Below, piece by piece: positions 8,830-15,870 of a stretch of 64,000 nt of DNA. Below the pieces are notes generated by a model. The model made no database searches, was not told the origin of the DNA, and worked only from the letters and a program-made list of their open reading frames with translations. Positions within the stretch are counted from its first letter, which is position 1; every line of letters begins with the position of its first letter. The stretch comes from Vallitalea guaymasensis (GTDB taxonomy: Bacteria > Bacillota > Clostridia > Lachnospirales > Vallitaleaceae). The position numbers were made by a program, and so were the translations under genes. The stretch is taken from contig NZ_CP058561.1 in assembly GCF_018141425.1 (NCBI RefSeq), positions 1,488,001-1,552,000 of the forward strand, given 5' to 3'.

Positions 8830-9099
8830 TCAGTACTTCAATAATATATCATTTTCATCATCAATTATTCCAACAACTGCCGCATCAATAGATGCCTCTC
8901 TTGTAGCCCCTATCCTTGCAGCACTTCCCAACGCCACTAGAACATAATCACCGATACCTGCACCAACTTGATCTACTGCAACTATTCTCTTGTCTGTCCC
9001 CATATTAGATGCACTCTCAATAATCAGAAATTTGCTTCCAACCAAATTATCCAATTTTCTAGTTGAAACCAATGTACCTATTACCTTACCAACTATCAT
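8830..9099 (-). CDS. pduN: BMC-P pentameric vertex protein (EutN/CcmL family)
   Basis: 89 residues, the normal length for this family. It starts MIVGKVIGTLVSTRK and carries GDYVLVALGSAAR, the family core. Pentamers of such proteins cap the vertices of the shell. It is the only BMC-P gene in the locus. It lies 11 bases upstream of the PduT-like start and downstream of pduL, separated from it by two hairpins (9202-9273, 9283-9328). Confidence 0.95.
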   Translation of the reverse strand: MIVGKVIGTLVSTRKLDNLVGSKFLIIESASNMGTDKRIVAVDQVGAGIGDYVLVALGSAARIGATREASIDAAVVGIIDDENDILLKY

Positions 9100-9201
9100 T
9101 TTCTATTCACCTACTTATGACTATTTATCATACTCTAAATCATATATATATCATGAATCCGCCAGCTACAACTACACTCACTACCGTCTTCCACAAAAGA
9201 A

Positions 9202-9273
9202 GGGGTATAGTGTTATAATCACGCAGACCGATCGCTTCCCAGAGTAAGGCAAGTGATTATAACACTATACCCC
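9202..9273. repeat. Family A stem-loop element, copy A1
   Basis: A perfect 21-bp inverted repeat (9202-9222 with 9253-9273) encloses a 30-nt head starting GCAGACCGATCGCTTCCCAG. The head is almost identical in the copies at 15801-15870 and 17753-17822, while the stem differs by compensating changes. It sits between pduL and the BMC-P gene, in the same orientation to transcription as the other two. Confidence 0.9.
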
Positions 9274-9282
9274 TGACTCATT

Positions 9283-9328
9283 TTTTTCTAAGGAAATAAC
9301 ATTGTACACTGTCATTTCCTTAGAAAAT
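9283..9328. other. Hairpin after pduL
   Basis: TTTTCTAAGGAAAT and ATTTCCTTAGAAAA form a 14-bp stem around a loop of about 16-18 bases, nine bases past the pduL stop. There is no T-tract after it on the minus strand. It may be a 3'-end stabiliser or a weak attenuator between pduL and the last two shell genes. Confidence 0.55.
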
Positions 9329-9336
9329 TATATTAT

Positions 9337-9966
9337 TTATACAATTTCAACACTATCATTACACTTGATACTAAGAGCATTTGCCTCGTCAGTATCGATA
9401 TGCATCTGTAATGTGTATGTATCATGAACACGAACTAATACGTTAGTCAACATACCACCTCTGTCACTGGATACTCTCACTTTTACAATTTGTTTATCTT
9501 TTACACCATAATCTATAGCGTCCTTAGGTGACATATGTATATGTCTCATCGCTATAATACAGGCATTATCTAATGATATGGCACCCTTAGGTCCAACTAT
9601 GGTAATTGGTGCCGCATTATCAAGTTCACCAGAAGGTTTTACAGGAGGATTGAGTCCAAGTCTCACAGCATCAGTTTTAGATACTTCAACCTGAGTCTTT
9701 GGACGGATAGGTCCAAGTACTCTAACATTCTCAATAGGTCTAAGTTTCGTTCCAACAATCGTTACTGTCTCTTTTGCTGCATATTGACCGCCCATCAACT
9801 CTTTGATAGGTGTAAGCTCATAACCTTTTCCAAATAGTCTATCAACATCTTCTCTACTTAGATGCACATGTCTAGCGGACACACCTACTGGAATACCACC
9901 TTTTGTCTGGTTAATTTGTTCTAACACTTTTTTTGATATTAAATCAACTAATGCTGATTGATCCAC
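9337..9966 (-). CDS. pduL: Phosphate propanoyltransferase PduL
   Basis: It converts propionyl-CoA and phosphate to propionyl phosphate and free CoA, recycling CoA inside the compartment. The PduL double domain is plain: VSARHVHLS (~34) and MRHIHMS (~146) supply the zinc histidines, with a third site in MHIDTDEANA (~188). The first ~20 residues (DQSALVDLISKKVLEQIN) form an amphipathic helix typical of encapsulation peptides, so the enzyme should be luminal. 209 aa is the usual length. Confidence 0.95.
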   Translation of the reverse strand: MDQSALVDLISKKVLEQINQTKGGIPVGVSARHVHLSREDVDRLFGKGYELTPIKELMGGQYAAKETVTIVGTKLRPIENVRVLGPIRPKTQVEVSKTDAVRLGLNPPVKPSGELDNAAPITIVGPKGAISLDNACIIAMRHIHMSPKDAIDYGVKDKQIVKVRVSSDRGGMLTNVLVRVHDTYTLQMHIDTDEANALSIKCNDSVEIV

Positions 9967-10066
9967 GCTACATCAATTCCTTTCACTTTCTTAAAACCTA
10001 TGAAAGTTTTACTGTATACTCAAGTCTATCATTCAAGTTCTGTCAGATATTAAAATTATACCTAGA

Positions 10067-10339
10067 CTATTTTATGCTTGGTAAAATTTTGCTTACATCA
10101 CCATGTGGTCTTGGTATTACATGAACTGCTACTAATTCTCCTAATCTTGATGCAGCCTCTGAACCAGTTTCAGTTGCAGCCTTTACTGCTCCTACATCTC
10201 CTCTTACCATAACACTTACAAGTCCTGAACCGATTTTTTCAGTTCCTATTAATGTAACATTAGCTGCTTTCACCATTGCATCTGCTGCCTCGATTGCTGC
10301 TACTAAACCTCTTGTTTCTATCATTCCTAAAGCTTCCAT
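10067..10339 (-). CDS. pduA: BMC-H shell protein from internal start (PduA-like)
   Basis: A strong ribosome binding site (AAGGAGGA, 7 bases from ATG 10339) lies within the coding sequence of the extended form, in the same frame. It gives a 90-residue canonical BMC-H protein with start [11 protein letters not shown], pore region KIGSGLV and end [15 protein letters not shown]. It would co-assemble with the extended form. The internal start is inferred from sequence only. Confidence 0.7.
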   Translation of the reverse strand: MEALGMIETRGLVAAIEAADAMVKAANVTLIGTEKIGSGLVSVMVRGDVGAVKAATETGSEAASRLGELVAVHVIPRPHGDVSKILPSIK

Positions 10340-10582
10340 TCTAATTTCCTCCTTATTGGTTTTAATAATATTCTTAGATTTTATTTCTTGTTTTTCAGTT
10401 TCTTTTGTAACTGCTTTTTTCTTAGTATTTCTAGTCTTACGAGTATTCTTTGTTTTCTTTTCTTCTGGTTTCTTTTCTTTCTTTTCTTCAGGTTTGTCTA
10501 CTAACTCTTCCTCTTCTACAACGACTGTTTTATCTAATACTTTCTCTTCATTTTCCATAACTTCTGGCTTATTCACCACCAT
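10067..10582 (-). CDS. BMC-H shell protein with 81-residue charged N-terminal extension
   Basis: Residues 82-171 are a standard PduA-like BMC domain ([20 protein letters not shown] to VIPRPHGDV), about 88% identical by eye to the 91-residue BMC-H at 11020-11295. Residues 1-81 are Lys/Glu-rich and low in complexity ([15 protein letters not shown], then [12 protein letters not shown]), with no hydrophobic core, so probably disordered. The ATG at 10582 overlaps the stop of the preceding BMC-H gene by 14 bases, suggesting coupled translation. Inside the frame AAGGAGGAAATTAGA precedes ATG 10339, so the bare shell protein is probably also made. The extension may tether cargo or point into the lumen, as the longer PduB form does; that is inference. 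Confidence 0.85.
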   Translation of the reverse strand: MVVNKPEVMENEEKVLDKTVVVEEEELVDKPEEKKEKKPEEKKTKNTRKTRNTKKKAVTKETEKQEIKSKNIIKTNKEEIRMEALGMIETRGLVAAIEAADAMVKAANVTLIGTEKIGSGLVSVMVRGDVGAVKAATETGSEAASRLGELVAVHVIPRPHGDVSKILPSIK

Positions 10583-10868
10583 TCAAGTATTTATATTTCT
10601 CAGTACTCATTTCAATCAATTTATCCAATTCTTCATGAGGACTGGGAATAACTGCATGAGCTGCCAACTTGATATCTCTCATATTTGCCACATAGTCAAC
10701 AGCTTCTGAGACAGATGAGACTGTTCCTGTCACAATAATAGTTACAAGCCTTCCACCTAATTTCTTTTCCCATGTCACAAATTCTACATCAGCAGTTTTC
10801 AACATACCATCTAATGCATTTATTGCAGGCACTAATCCTGATATTTCAACTAAGCCTAAAGCCTTCAC
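10569..10868 (-). CDS. BMC-H shell protein, divergent paralog
   Basis: 99 residues with a single BMC domain ([20 protein letters not shown] to [15 protein letters not shown]). It is clearly diverged from the two PduA-like paralogs, with the pore loop KKLGGRL and a ~12-residue C-terminal tail. Its stop codon overlaps the start of the extended BMC-H gene (ATGGTGGTGAATAA), so the two are probably translated in tandem. A different pore would suggest transport of a different metabolite. Confidence 0.93.
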   Translation of the reverse strand: MKALGLVEISGLVPAINALDGMLKTADVEFVTWEKKLGGRLVTIIVTGTVSSVSEAVDYVANMRDIKLAAHAVIPSPHEELDKLIEMSTEKYKYLNGGE

Positions 10869-10911
10869 TATTTTTCTTCCTTTCTATATATCAAACTCGA
10901 ATTAATGTCAT

Positions 10912-10965
10912 AGTGTCAAAAGCAATCTTACCCTATATAGTTAAAATTATTCTTTTGACACCATA
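10912..10965. other. Intergenic hairpin between BMC-H genes
   Basis: GTGTCAAAAG pairs with CTTTTGACAC across a loop of ~32 bases in the 151-base gap between two BMC-H genes. It lacks a T-tract, so it is more likely an RNA stability or processing element than a terminator. Confidence 0.45.
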
Positions 10966-11019
10966 ACCAATTTGTTGGTCCCTCAAGTCCAATATATTTG
11001 ACTGGGTTATCAATCAATA

Positions 11020-11295
11020 TTAATTAATACTTGGTAGTATTTTTTCAATGTCTGTATGTGGTCTTGGTATTACATGAACTGCCACTAATTCACCTAATCT
11101 TGATGCTGCAGAAGAACCAACTTCTGTAGCTGCCTTAACTGCTCCTACATCTCCTCTTACCATAACACTTACAAGTCCTGAACCAATCTTCTCAGTTCCT
11201 ATTAAAACAACATCTGCTGCCTTTACCATTGCGTCAGCCGCTTCAATAGCTGCTACCAATCCTCTTGTTTCTACCATACCTAATGCTTCTTGCAT
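11020..11295 (-). CDS. pduA: BMC-H shell protein, PduA-like
   Basis: 91 residues, the canonical BMC-H length, with [19 protein letters not shown] at the start, [18 protein letters not shown] at the pore and [15 protein letters not shown] at the end. It forms hexameric facets. Nearly all differences from the internal BMC domain at 10067-10339 are conservative, pointing to a recent duplication. AAGGAGGAAATT precedes the start. Confidence 0.95.
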   Translation of the reverse strand: MQEALGMVETRGLVAAIEAADAMVKAADVVLIGTEKIGSGLVSVMVRGDVGAVKAATEVGSSAASRLGELVAVHVIPRPHTDIEKILPSIN

Positions 11296-11366
11296 AATAA
11301 TTTCCTCCTTGTTTTTTGATTTATTATTTTCTATGATTAATATTCTTGTTTACTCATTGAATCTAT

Positions 11367-11678
11367 CTAACCTTTTAAACAATTAAGTCCTAACATTTTT
11401 TCTGTTTCCTCAGTTGGTCTAGCTATCATATGTTTTGAATATACACCAGTAAGATTATTGGCTGCTATTTCAGCAGCTTCCAATGCTGCTTTTACATCAT
11501 CGATTCCACCACGGATTTTCAAACATACCAATAATGGAACAGGTAATTTATCAGCATTTAGAGGTTTATTCTTATCAAATGACTGTATAGTAACATTACC
11601 AGCTTTGCATGCTGCGTCAGCTGCTACAAAACCTGCAACTAATCCAAAAACTTCTATAAGTCCTACTGCTTGATTCAT
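11367..11678 (-). CDS. BMC-H shell protein, third type
   Basis: 103 residues with one BMC domain (MNQAVGLIEVFGLVAGFVAA, then SKHMIARPTEETEKML). A longer insertion (SFDKNKPLNADKLPVPLLV) sits where PduA-like proteins have the short pore-side strand. It is the first shell gene in the operon and follows the alcohol dehydrogenase by 33 bases. It is likely a minor facet protein with a different pore. Confidence 0.92.
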   Translation of the reverse strand: MNQAVGLIEVFGLVAGFVAADAACKAGNVTIQSFDKNKPLNADKLPVPLLVCLKIRGGIDDVKAALEAAEIAANNLTGVYSKHMIARPTEETEKMLGLNCLKG

Positions 11679-11711
11679 AGAAACATTCCTTTCATATTAC
11701 TAAGAGTCATC

Positions 11712-12923
11712 TTACTTATTGACATAAGCTATCTTTATTCCAGCTTGTTTCATATTGGTATCCATTGCTTCATTAAGTTTATCAAGTGGATATTCATGTG
11801 TAATAAGGTCAGTAATAGGTAAATCAATACCTTTTGCTCTTCTCAAGAAATCTAGAGTAATTGGATAATCTGATACTTTATATACCCATGAACCTACTGC
11901 AGTGATTTCTTTGTTACATATATCAAAGTGAGGGTTGATTGAACAGTTACCGTTGTCTACGAAGAATCCAACTTCACATAAACCTCCACCACGTTTAACA
12001 AAGCTCCATATGTTAGCTGCCGCTTGTGGTACACCAGTACATTGGAAAGCAAAATCTGCACCCATTCCAGTAATCTCTTTTATTCTTAGTTTCAATTGTT
12101 CACTATCTTTATAGTGTCTGAAATTAACTGTGTGTTTTGCACCTAATCTTTTTGCCATATCAAGACGTTTAGTATCTCCATCAACTGCTATTATGTTTTC
12201 AACACCCATAGTACGGATGACAGCCATTACCATCAAACCGATAGGTCCACAACCTTGAATAAGCACTTTACTATTGAAAGAAAGCAATCCTGTTGTCTTA
12301 GCTCTTTCTACTGCATGAACTGCAACTGCTGCTGGTTCAATAAGCATTCTTGTTTTCAAATCCATATCATTTACTTTAAAATATGTAGAACCATTTCTTA
12401 TAATCAAGTATTCGCCAAACCATCCATTGAATTTCTTATCATCATCAGGAATAAGTCCGTAGATACCTGAATTCTCACATAAGTTGTCTCTATCAGGCAT
12501 TGTAAGGCAATTATCGCATTCTCCACAAGGAATTGTACAGGTCACAATCTTATCCCCAATTCCTATAGGATTACCTACAGTATCTCTGTTAATATTTCTA
12601 CCTATCTTAACTATTTCACCAGTTCCCTCATGTCCTAGAACAACTGGTATCAATGAGAATGGGTCATTCTTGTATTCATGTACATCAGTACCACAGATAC
12701 CACAACCTTCAACTCTGATAAGCATTTCATCATCACTGATCTCAGGTATTTCAAATTCTTGTACTTCAATGTTTTTCTTACTTTTCAACATAGCTACTTT
12801 GGCTGTTTTTGGTATAACTGAATTAGTTGCTACAGTTTCTACTTTTGTTCCTTTATCATTACAAGCCACTTCACTTATTACCTGTTTTACAATGGATTCA
12901 ATATCAATATTATTTATTTCCAT
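11712..12923 (-). CDS. Zinc-dependent medium-chain alcohol dehydrogenase with encapsulation peptide
   Basis: 403 residues. After an N-terminal targeting helix (INNIDIESIVKQVISEV) come the MDR features: catalytic-zinc GCGICGTDVHE (~76) and GHEGTGEIV (~98), the structural-zinc cluster CGECDNCLTMPDRDNLC (~134-150) and the Rossmann motif QGCGPIGLM (~225). In this locus it should regenerate NAD+ by reducing propionaldehyde to 1-propanol, the role filled by iron-type PduQ elsewhere. It could also or instead reduce lactaldehyde to 1,2-propanediol, a step otherwise unassigned here. Its targeting helix is nearly the same as that of the neighbouring PduP. Confidence 0.9.
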   Translation of the reverse strand: MEINNIDIESIVKQVISEVACNDKGTKVETVATNSVIPKTAKVAMLKSKKNIEVQEFEIPEISDDEMLIRVEGCGICGTDVHEYKNDPFSLIPVVLGHEGTGEIVKIGRNINRDTVGNPIGIGDKIVTCTIPCGECDNCLTMPDRDNLCENSGIYGLIPDDDKKFNGWFGEYLIIRNGSTYFKVNDMDLKTRMLIEPAAVAVHAVERAKTTGLLSFNSKVLIQGCGPIGLMVMAVIRTMGVENIIAVDGDTKRLDMAKRLGAKHTVNFRHYKDSEQLKLRIKEITGMGADFAFQCTGVPQAAANIWSFVKRGGGLCEVGFFVDNGNCSINPHFDICNKEITAVGSWVYKVSDYPITLDFLRRAKGIDLPITDLITHEYPLDKLNEAMDTNMKQAGIKIAYVNK

Positions 12924-12951
12924 CTTCTAATAACTCCTCTCTTGATATTTT

Positions 12952-14358
12952 TTATCTAATACATAAACTCTCTGCCATTACGCATCTTCTTATCTTGGTA
13001 AATGAACTTGCTGACGTAAGTCCTTCACCTGTTCTACTTGCTATTGTAAATGTACAATATCCTTCTCCACCAAATCCTAATGCTGCATATGAAGGAGCAT
13101 TTTTCACAAAAATTGCTGTATCAATCAATTTTCCATATTTGGTTAGGTTATCAACATTCTTAGAATGCATATGAGCCGAATGTCTATTACCATGTTCTAA
13201 CTCAACTGCTAAATCAATAGCTTTATCTACGTCAATTACTCTTACAATTCCAAGTATTGGCATCATAAGCTCTTCTATTACCAATGGGTGATTTTCATCT
13301 GCTTCAAATATGATACACTTGATATTTTCATCTACTGTAATTCCAATGGCATCTAGTATATATCTAGCATCTTTTCCAACATACTTTCTATTAAGAACAG
13401 TCTTACCGTTTTTATCAATTAATACTGTATTAGTCAATCTATCAATTTCATCGCCTTCAATCTTATAGCTTCCAGCTTCTTCCATGTAATAAATCAACTC
13501 ATCTGCAACCTCTTCCACTACTACGACTTCTTTTTCTGCTATACATGGTAAGTTATTATCAAAAGTTGCTCCGTTAAATATGTCATAAGCCGCTTTTTTA
13601 ATATCAGCTGTTTCATCAACAACTACTGGTGGATTACCTGCTCCAGCTCCAATAGCTCTCTTACCAGATGATAAAACTGCTGTCACTACTCCAGGTCCTC
13701 CTGTTGCAACTAGAAGTCCAATACTCTTATGCTTAAACATTGTATCTGCACTTTGAAGAGTTGGTTTCTTAACGGAACATGCTATATAATTAGGTCCCCC
13801 AACTTCTACAGATGCTTTATTAACTAGTTCCACAGCATAATTCGAAACTCCTATGGCTCCTGGATGTGGATTGAACACTACTGTATTACCACCTGAAAGC
13901 ATTCCTATGGTATTACATATAACAGTTTCACTTGAATTAGTAGATGGAGTAATTGCTCCTATAACACCAAATGGTCCTTGTTCAACCAAAGTAAGTCCTC
14001 TATCTCCTGACCAAGCAACAGTTTTGATATCCTCTGTTCCAGGTGTTTTTTCAGCAACTAATTTGTGCTTTAATATTTTGTCGCCCACACGACCCATTCC
14101 AGTTTCTTTTACACCCATCTCAGCCATTGTCTCAGCATTCTGGATGGTCTTCTTTCTTATGTTCGCTATAATCTTTTCTCTAAATTCAAGAGGTAATTGT
14201 CTAACTTTTCTTTGAGTCTTGATACTAGCATTGATAGCATCTTCCATATTCTCAAAAATACCATATGAAGAATTGCTGCTCTCCTGTGTGGTACCCGTGT
14301 TACTCATATTAGCAATAACGCTCTTGACAATAGACTCAATATCAACGTTGTTTACCAC
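12952..14358 (-). CDS. pduP: CoA-acylating propionaldehyde dehydrogenase PduP
   Basis: It oxidises propionaldehyde with NAD+ and CoA to propionyl-CoA inside the shell. 468 residues, the usual length. The first 18 residues (VNNVDIESIVKSVIANM) are the encapsulation peptide. The aldehyde-dehydrogenase core follows, with the catalytic Cys in DNNLPCIAEKEV (~270) and the glycine-rich GAGAGNPPVVVD (~236). The start is a GTG after AAGGAG. It lies between the adenosyltransferase and the alcohol dehydrogenase, its redox partner. Confidence 0.95.
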   Translation of the reverse strand: MVNNVDIESIVKSVIANMSNTGTTQESSNSSYGIFENMEDAINASIKTQRKVRQLPLEFREKIIANIRKKTIQNAETMAEMGVKETGMGRVGDKILKHKLVAEKTPGTEDIKTVAWSGDRGLTLVEQGPFGVIGAITPSTNSSETVICNTIGMLSGGNTVVFNPHPGAIGVSNYAVELVNKASVEVGGPNYIACSVKKPTLQSADTMFKHKSIGLLVATGGPGVVTAVLSSGKRAIGAGAGNPPVVVDETADIKKAAYDIFNGATFDNNLPCIAEKEVVVVEEVADELIYYMEEAGSYKIEGDEIDRLTNTVLIDKNGKTVLNRKYVGKDARYILDAIGITVDENIKCIIFEADENHPLVIEELMMPILGIVRVIDVDKAIDLAVELEHGNRHSAHMHSKNVDNLTKYGKLIDTAIFVKNAPSYAALGFGGEGYCTFTIASRTGEGLTSASSFTKIRRCVMAESLCIR

Positions 14359-14400
14359 TTAATCCACACTCCTTCCTTATTTTAAGTATCTTATAATGTC

Positions 14401-15372
14401 TTATATTACTGACGCTCCATAATCAGCAAGCATGGTATCTTCCAAAGCACTTCCTCCACTAACACCAAGACCACCAATGATCTCACCATCATGTAACAGC
14501 AAAGTTCCTCCACCAAATATTACAATCCTGCCATTATTAGTATCTTGTATACCATATAAAGGACCATTTGGCTGTGCTAACTTACTAAGTTCCTGTGTAC
14601 TCATCTTCAAACTTACAGAAGTAAAAGCTTTATTAAGGGCAATATCATAACTTGCTATATATGCATCATCCATCACATTTACTGCAATAGGATTACCTTC
14701 TTTATTAACTACAGCTATAACAACATTCAACCCTATCTCTTTAGCCCTGCCTTGTACTCTCTCTATAAGCTCTTTAGCCTGTTCTAGATTAATACCTTTT
14801 TCTGACACTTTTACTTTACTTGAATTGCTACCTAGTACATCCTTAACTTTTTCCATAATCACTTGATTAAACTCCTGATATCTTGCTAACACATATAGAT
14901 AATCTGACAACCTGTTAACATATTTGAGATAATCTTTATCCAAGGGTCTCTCTCTATAAGACTTGACCAAACCTCTCTCAGCACGTCTGCAAATTGTCCT
15001 TGCAACATCAATCTGAGCCGATAATCCAGTCTTTCCTGGTAGAATGAATTTCTTTTGCTTAGGATATCTACCCTCATATTCAACAATCCATTTTTCTAAT
15101 AAATAAAGCTCTTCTGCTAATCCAGCTTCTCTATCTTCTAGTCCAGCTATAATACCCATCAAAGAAATAAGTCTATTCTGTATCTTTTCTATCTGCTCAA
15201 TTATATTTGCATCATCAAAACCAGCTTTTACAAGACCAATATAGGACATTAGTTCATCAAAATTACCATTGGTATCTATGAATATATTATCTTTATCCAC
15301 AGATGTACCATCATATAATCTTGTATATCCACCGTCTCCACTTTTTGTAAACACATGATTACTGTTTTTCAT
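14401..15372 (-). CDS. pduO: PduO-type cobalamin adenosyltransferase fused to a GlcG/HbpS-like domain
   Basis: The N-terminal half (~1-185) is an ATP:cob(I)alamin adenosyltransferase: TKSGDGGYTRL binds ATP, and CRRAERGLV (~127) and NRLSDYLYVLARY (~152) are the active-site helices. The C-terminal half (~195-323) is a PduO-C/GlcG/HbpS domain (NVVIAVVNKEGNPIAV, then GGLGVSGGSALED). The enzyme makes adenosylcobalamin for the diol dehydratase. The two-domain arrangement matches Salmonella PduO. The PduP GTG start follows 43 bases on. Confidence 0.93.
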   Translation of the reverse strand: MKNSNHVFTKSGDGGYTRLYDGTSVDKDNIFIDTNGNFDELMSYIGLVKAGFDDANIIEQIEKIQNRLISLMGIIAGLEDREAGLAEELYLLEKWIVEYEGRYPKQKKFILPGKTGLSAQIDVARTICRRAERGLVKSYRERPLDKDYLKYVNRLSDYLYVLARYQEFNQVIMEKVKDVLGSNSSKVKVSEKGINLEQAKELIERVQGRAKEIGLNVVIAVVNKEGNPIAVNVMDDAYIASYDIALNKAFTSVSLKMSTQELSKLAQPNGPLYGIQDTNNGRIVIFGGGTLLLHDGEIIGGLGVSGGSALEDTMLADYGASVI

Positions 15373-15411
15373 ACTATTTTCCTTTCATCACAAAATAAAA
15401 AGTATCAAAAT

Positions 15412-15744
15412 CTATAATTTAAAAGGCATCCCTTTTACATATCTAGCCGCATTATTACCAAATACTCTAAAGCTAGACCTATCAGCTATATCAATCTTCA
15501 AAAGGGGCTCTCCCACCTTAAGATTACTAACATGCAAAACTATATGACTATTCACAACACTTATCCCAACACCCAACAACGAACTTTCCGAAGCCTCATA
15601 AGCACTTGTTATAGCATCACAGTCCTTGGTTTCATAGGAATAACTAAACAATCCCTCTTCTTCTATACCAGCCAATATATCTTTTACATACTCTTTATTT
15701 TGTCTAGAATAACACACATGTATCTCTGGTCTTCTATGCTCCAT
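15412..15744 (-). CDS. pduH: Diol dehydratase reactivase small subunit
   Basis: About 110 residues, the family length, starting MEHRRPEIHVCYSRQ. It works with PduG to exchange damaged cobalamin in the dehydratase for intact cofactor. The fold resembles the dehydratase beta subunit (IEEEGLFSYSYE, then FGNNAARYVKGMPFKL near the end). I start it at ATG 15744 after AAGGTGATTTG; a TTG lies three bases upstream. A family A stem-loop separates it from pduG. Confidence 0.92.
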   Translation of the reverse strand: MEHRRPEIHVCYSRQNKEYVKDILAGIEEEGLFSYSYETKDCDAITSAYEASESSLLGVGISVVNSHIVLHVSNLKVGEPLLKIDIADRSSFRVFGNNAARYVKGMPFKL

Positions 15745-15800
15745 CAAATCACCTTATAATCAAAATAATATCCACCACACTACAGCCACATATGACCGAA

Positions 15801-15870
15801 GGGTAAAGTGTTATAATCACGCAGACCGATCGCTTCTCAGAGTAAGGCAAGTGATTATAACACTTTACCC
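15801..15870. repeat. Family A stem-loop element, copy A2
   Basis: A perfect 20-bp inverted repeat (15801-15820 with 15851-15870) encloses a 30-nt head that differs from A1 by a single base. The stem differs from A1 by a compensated T-A/A-T swap. The right arm codes for the last residues and the stop codon of pduG (stop at 15855-15857). Confidence 0.9.

Noticed and set aside
9202-9273. Family A stem-loops as rho-independent terminators
   Set aside because: No T-tract follows on either strand, and termination there would cut the BMC operon into pieces that lack promoters.
10356-10709. 117-codon plus-strand frame opposite the extended BMC-H gene
   Set aside because: It is the antisense of the Lys/Glu-rich extension, giving a Phe/Ser-rich frame without an RBS.
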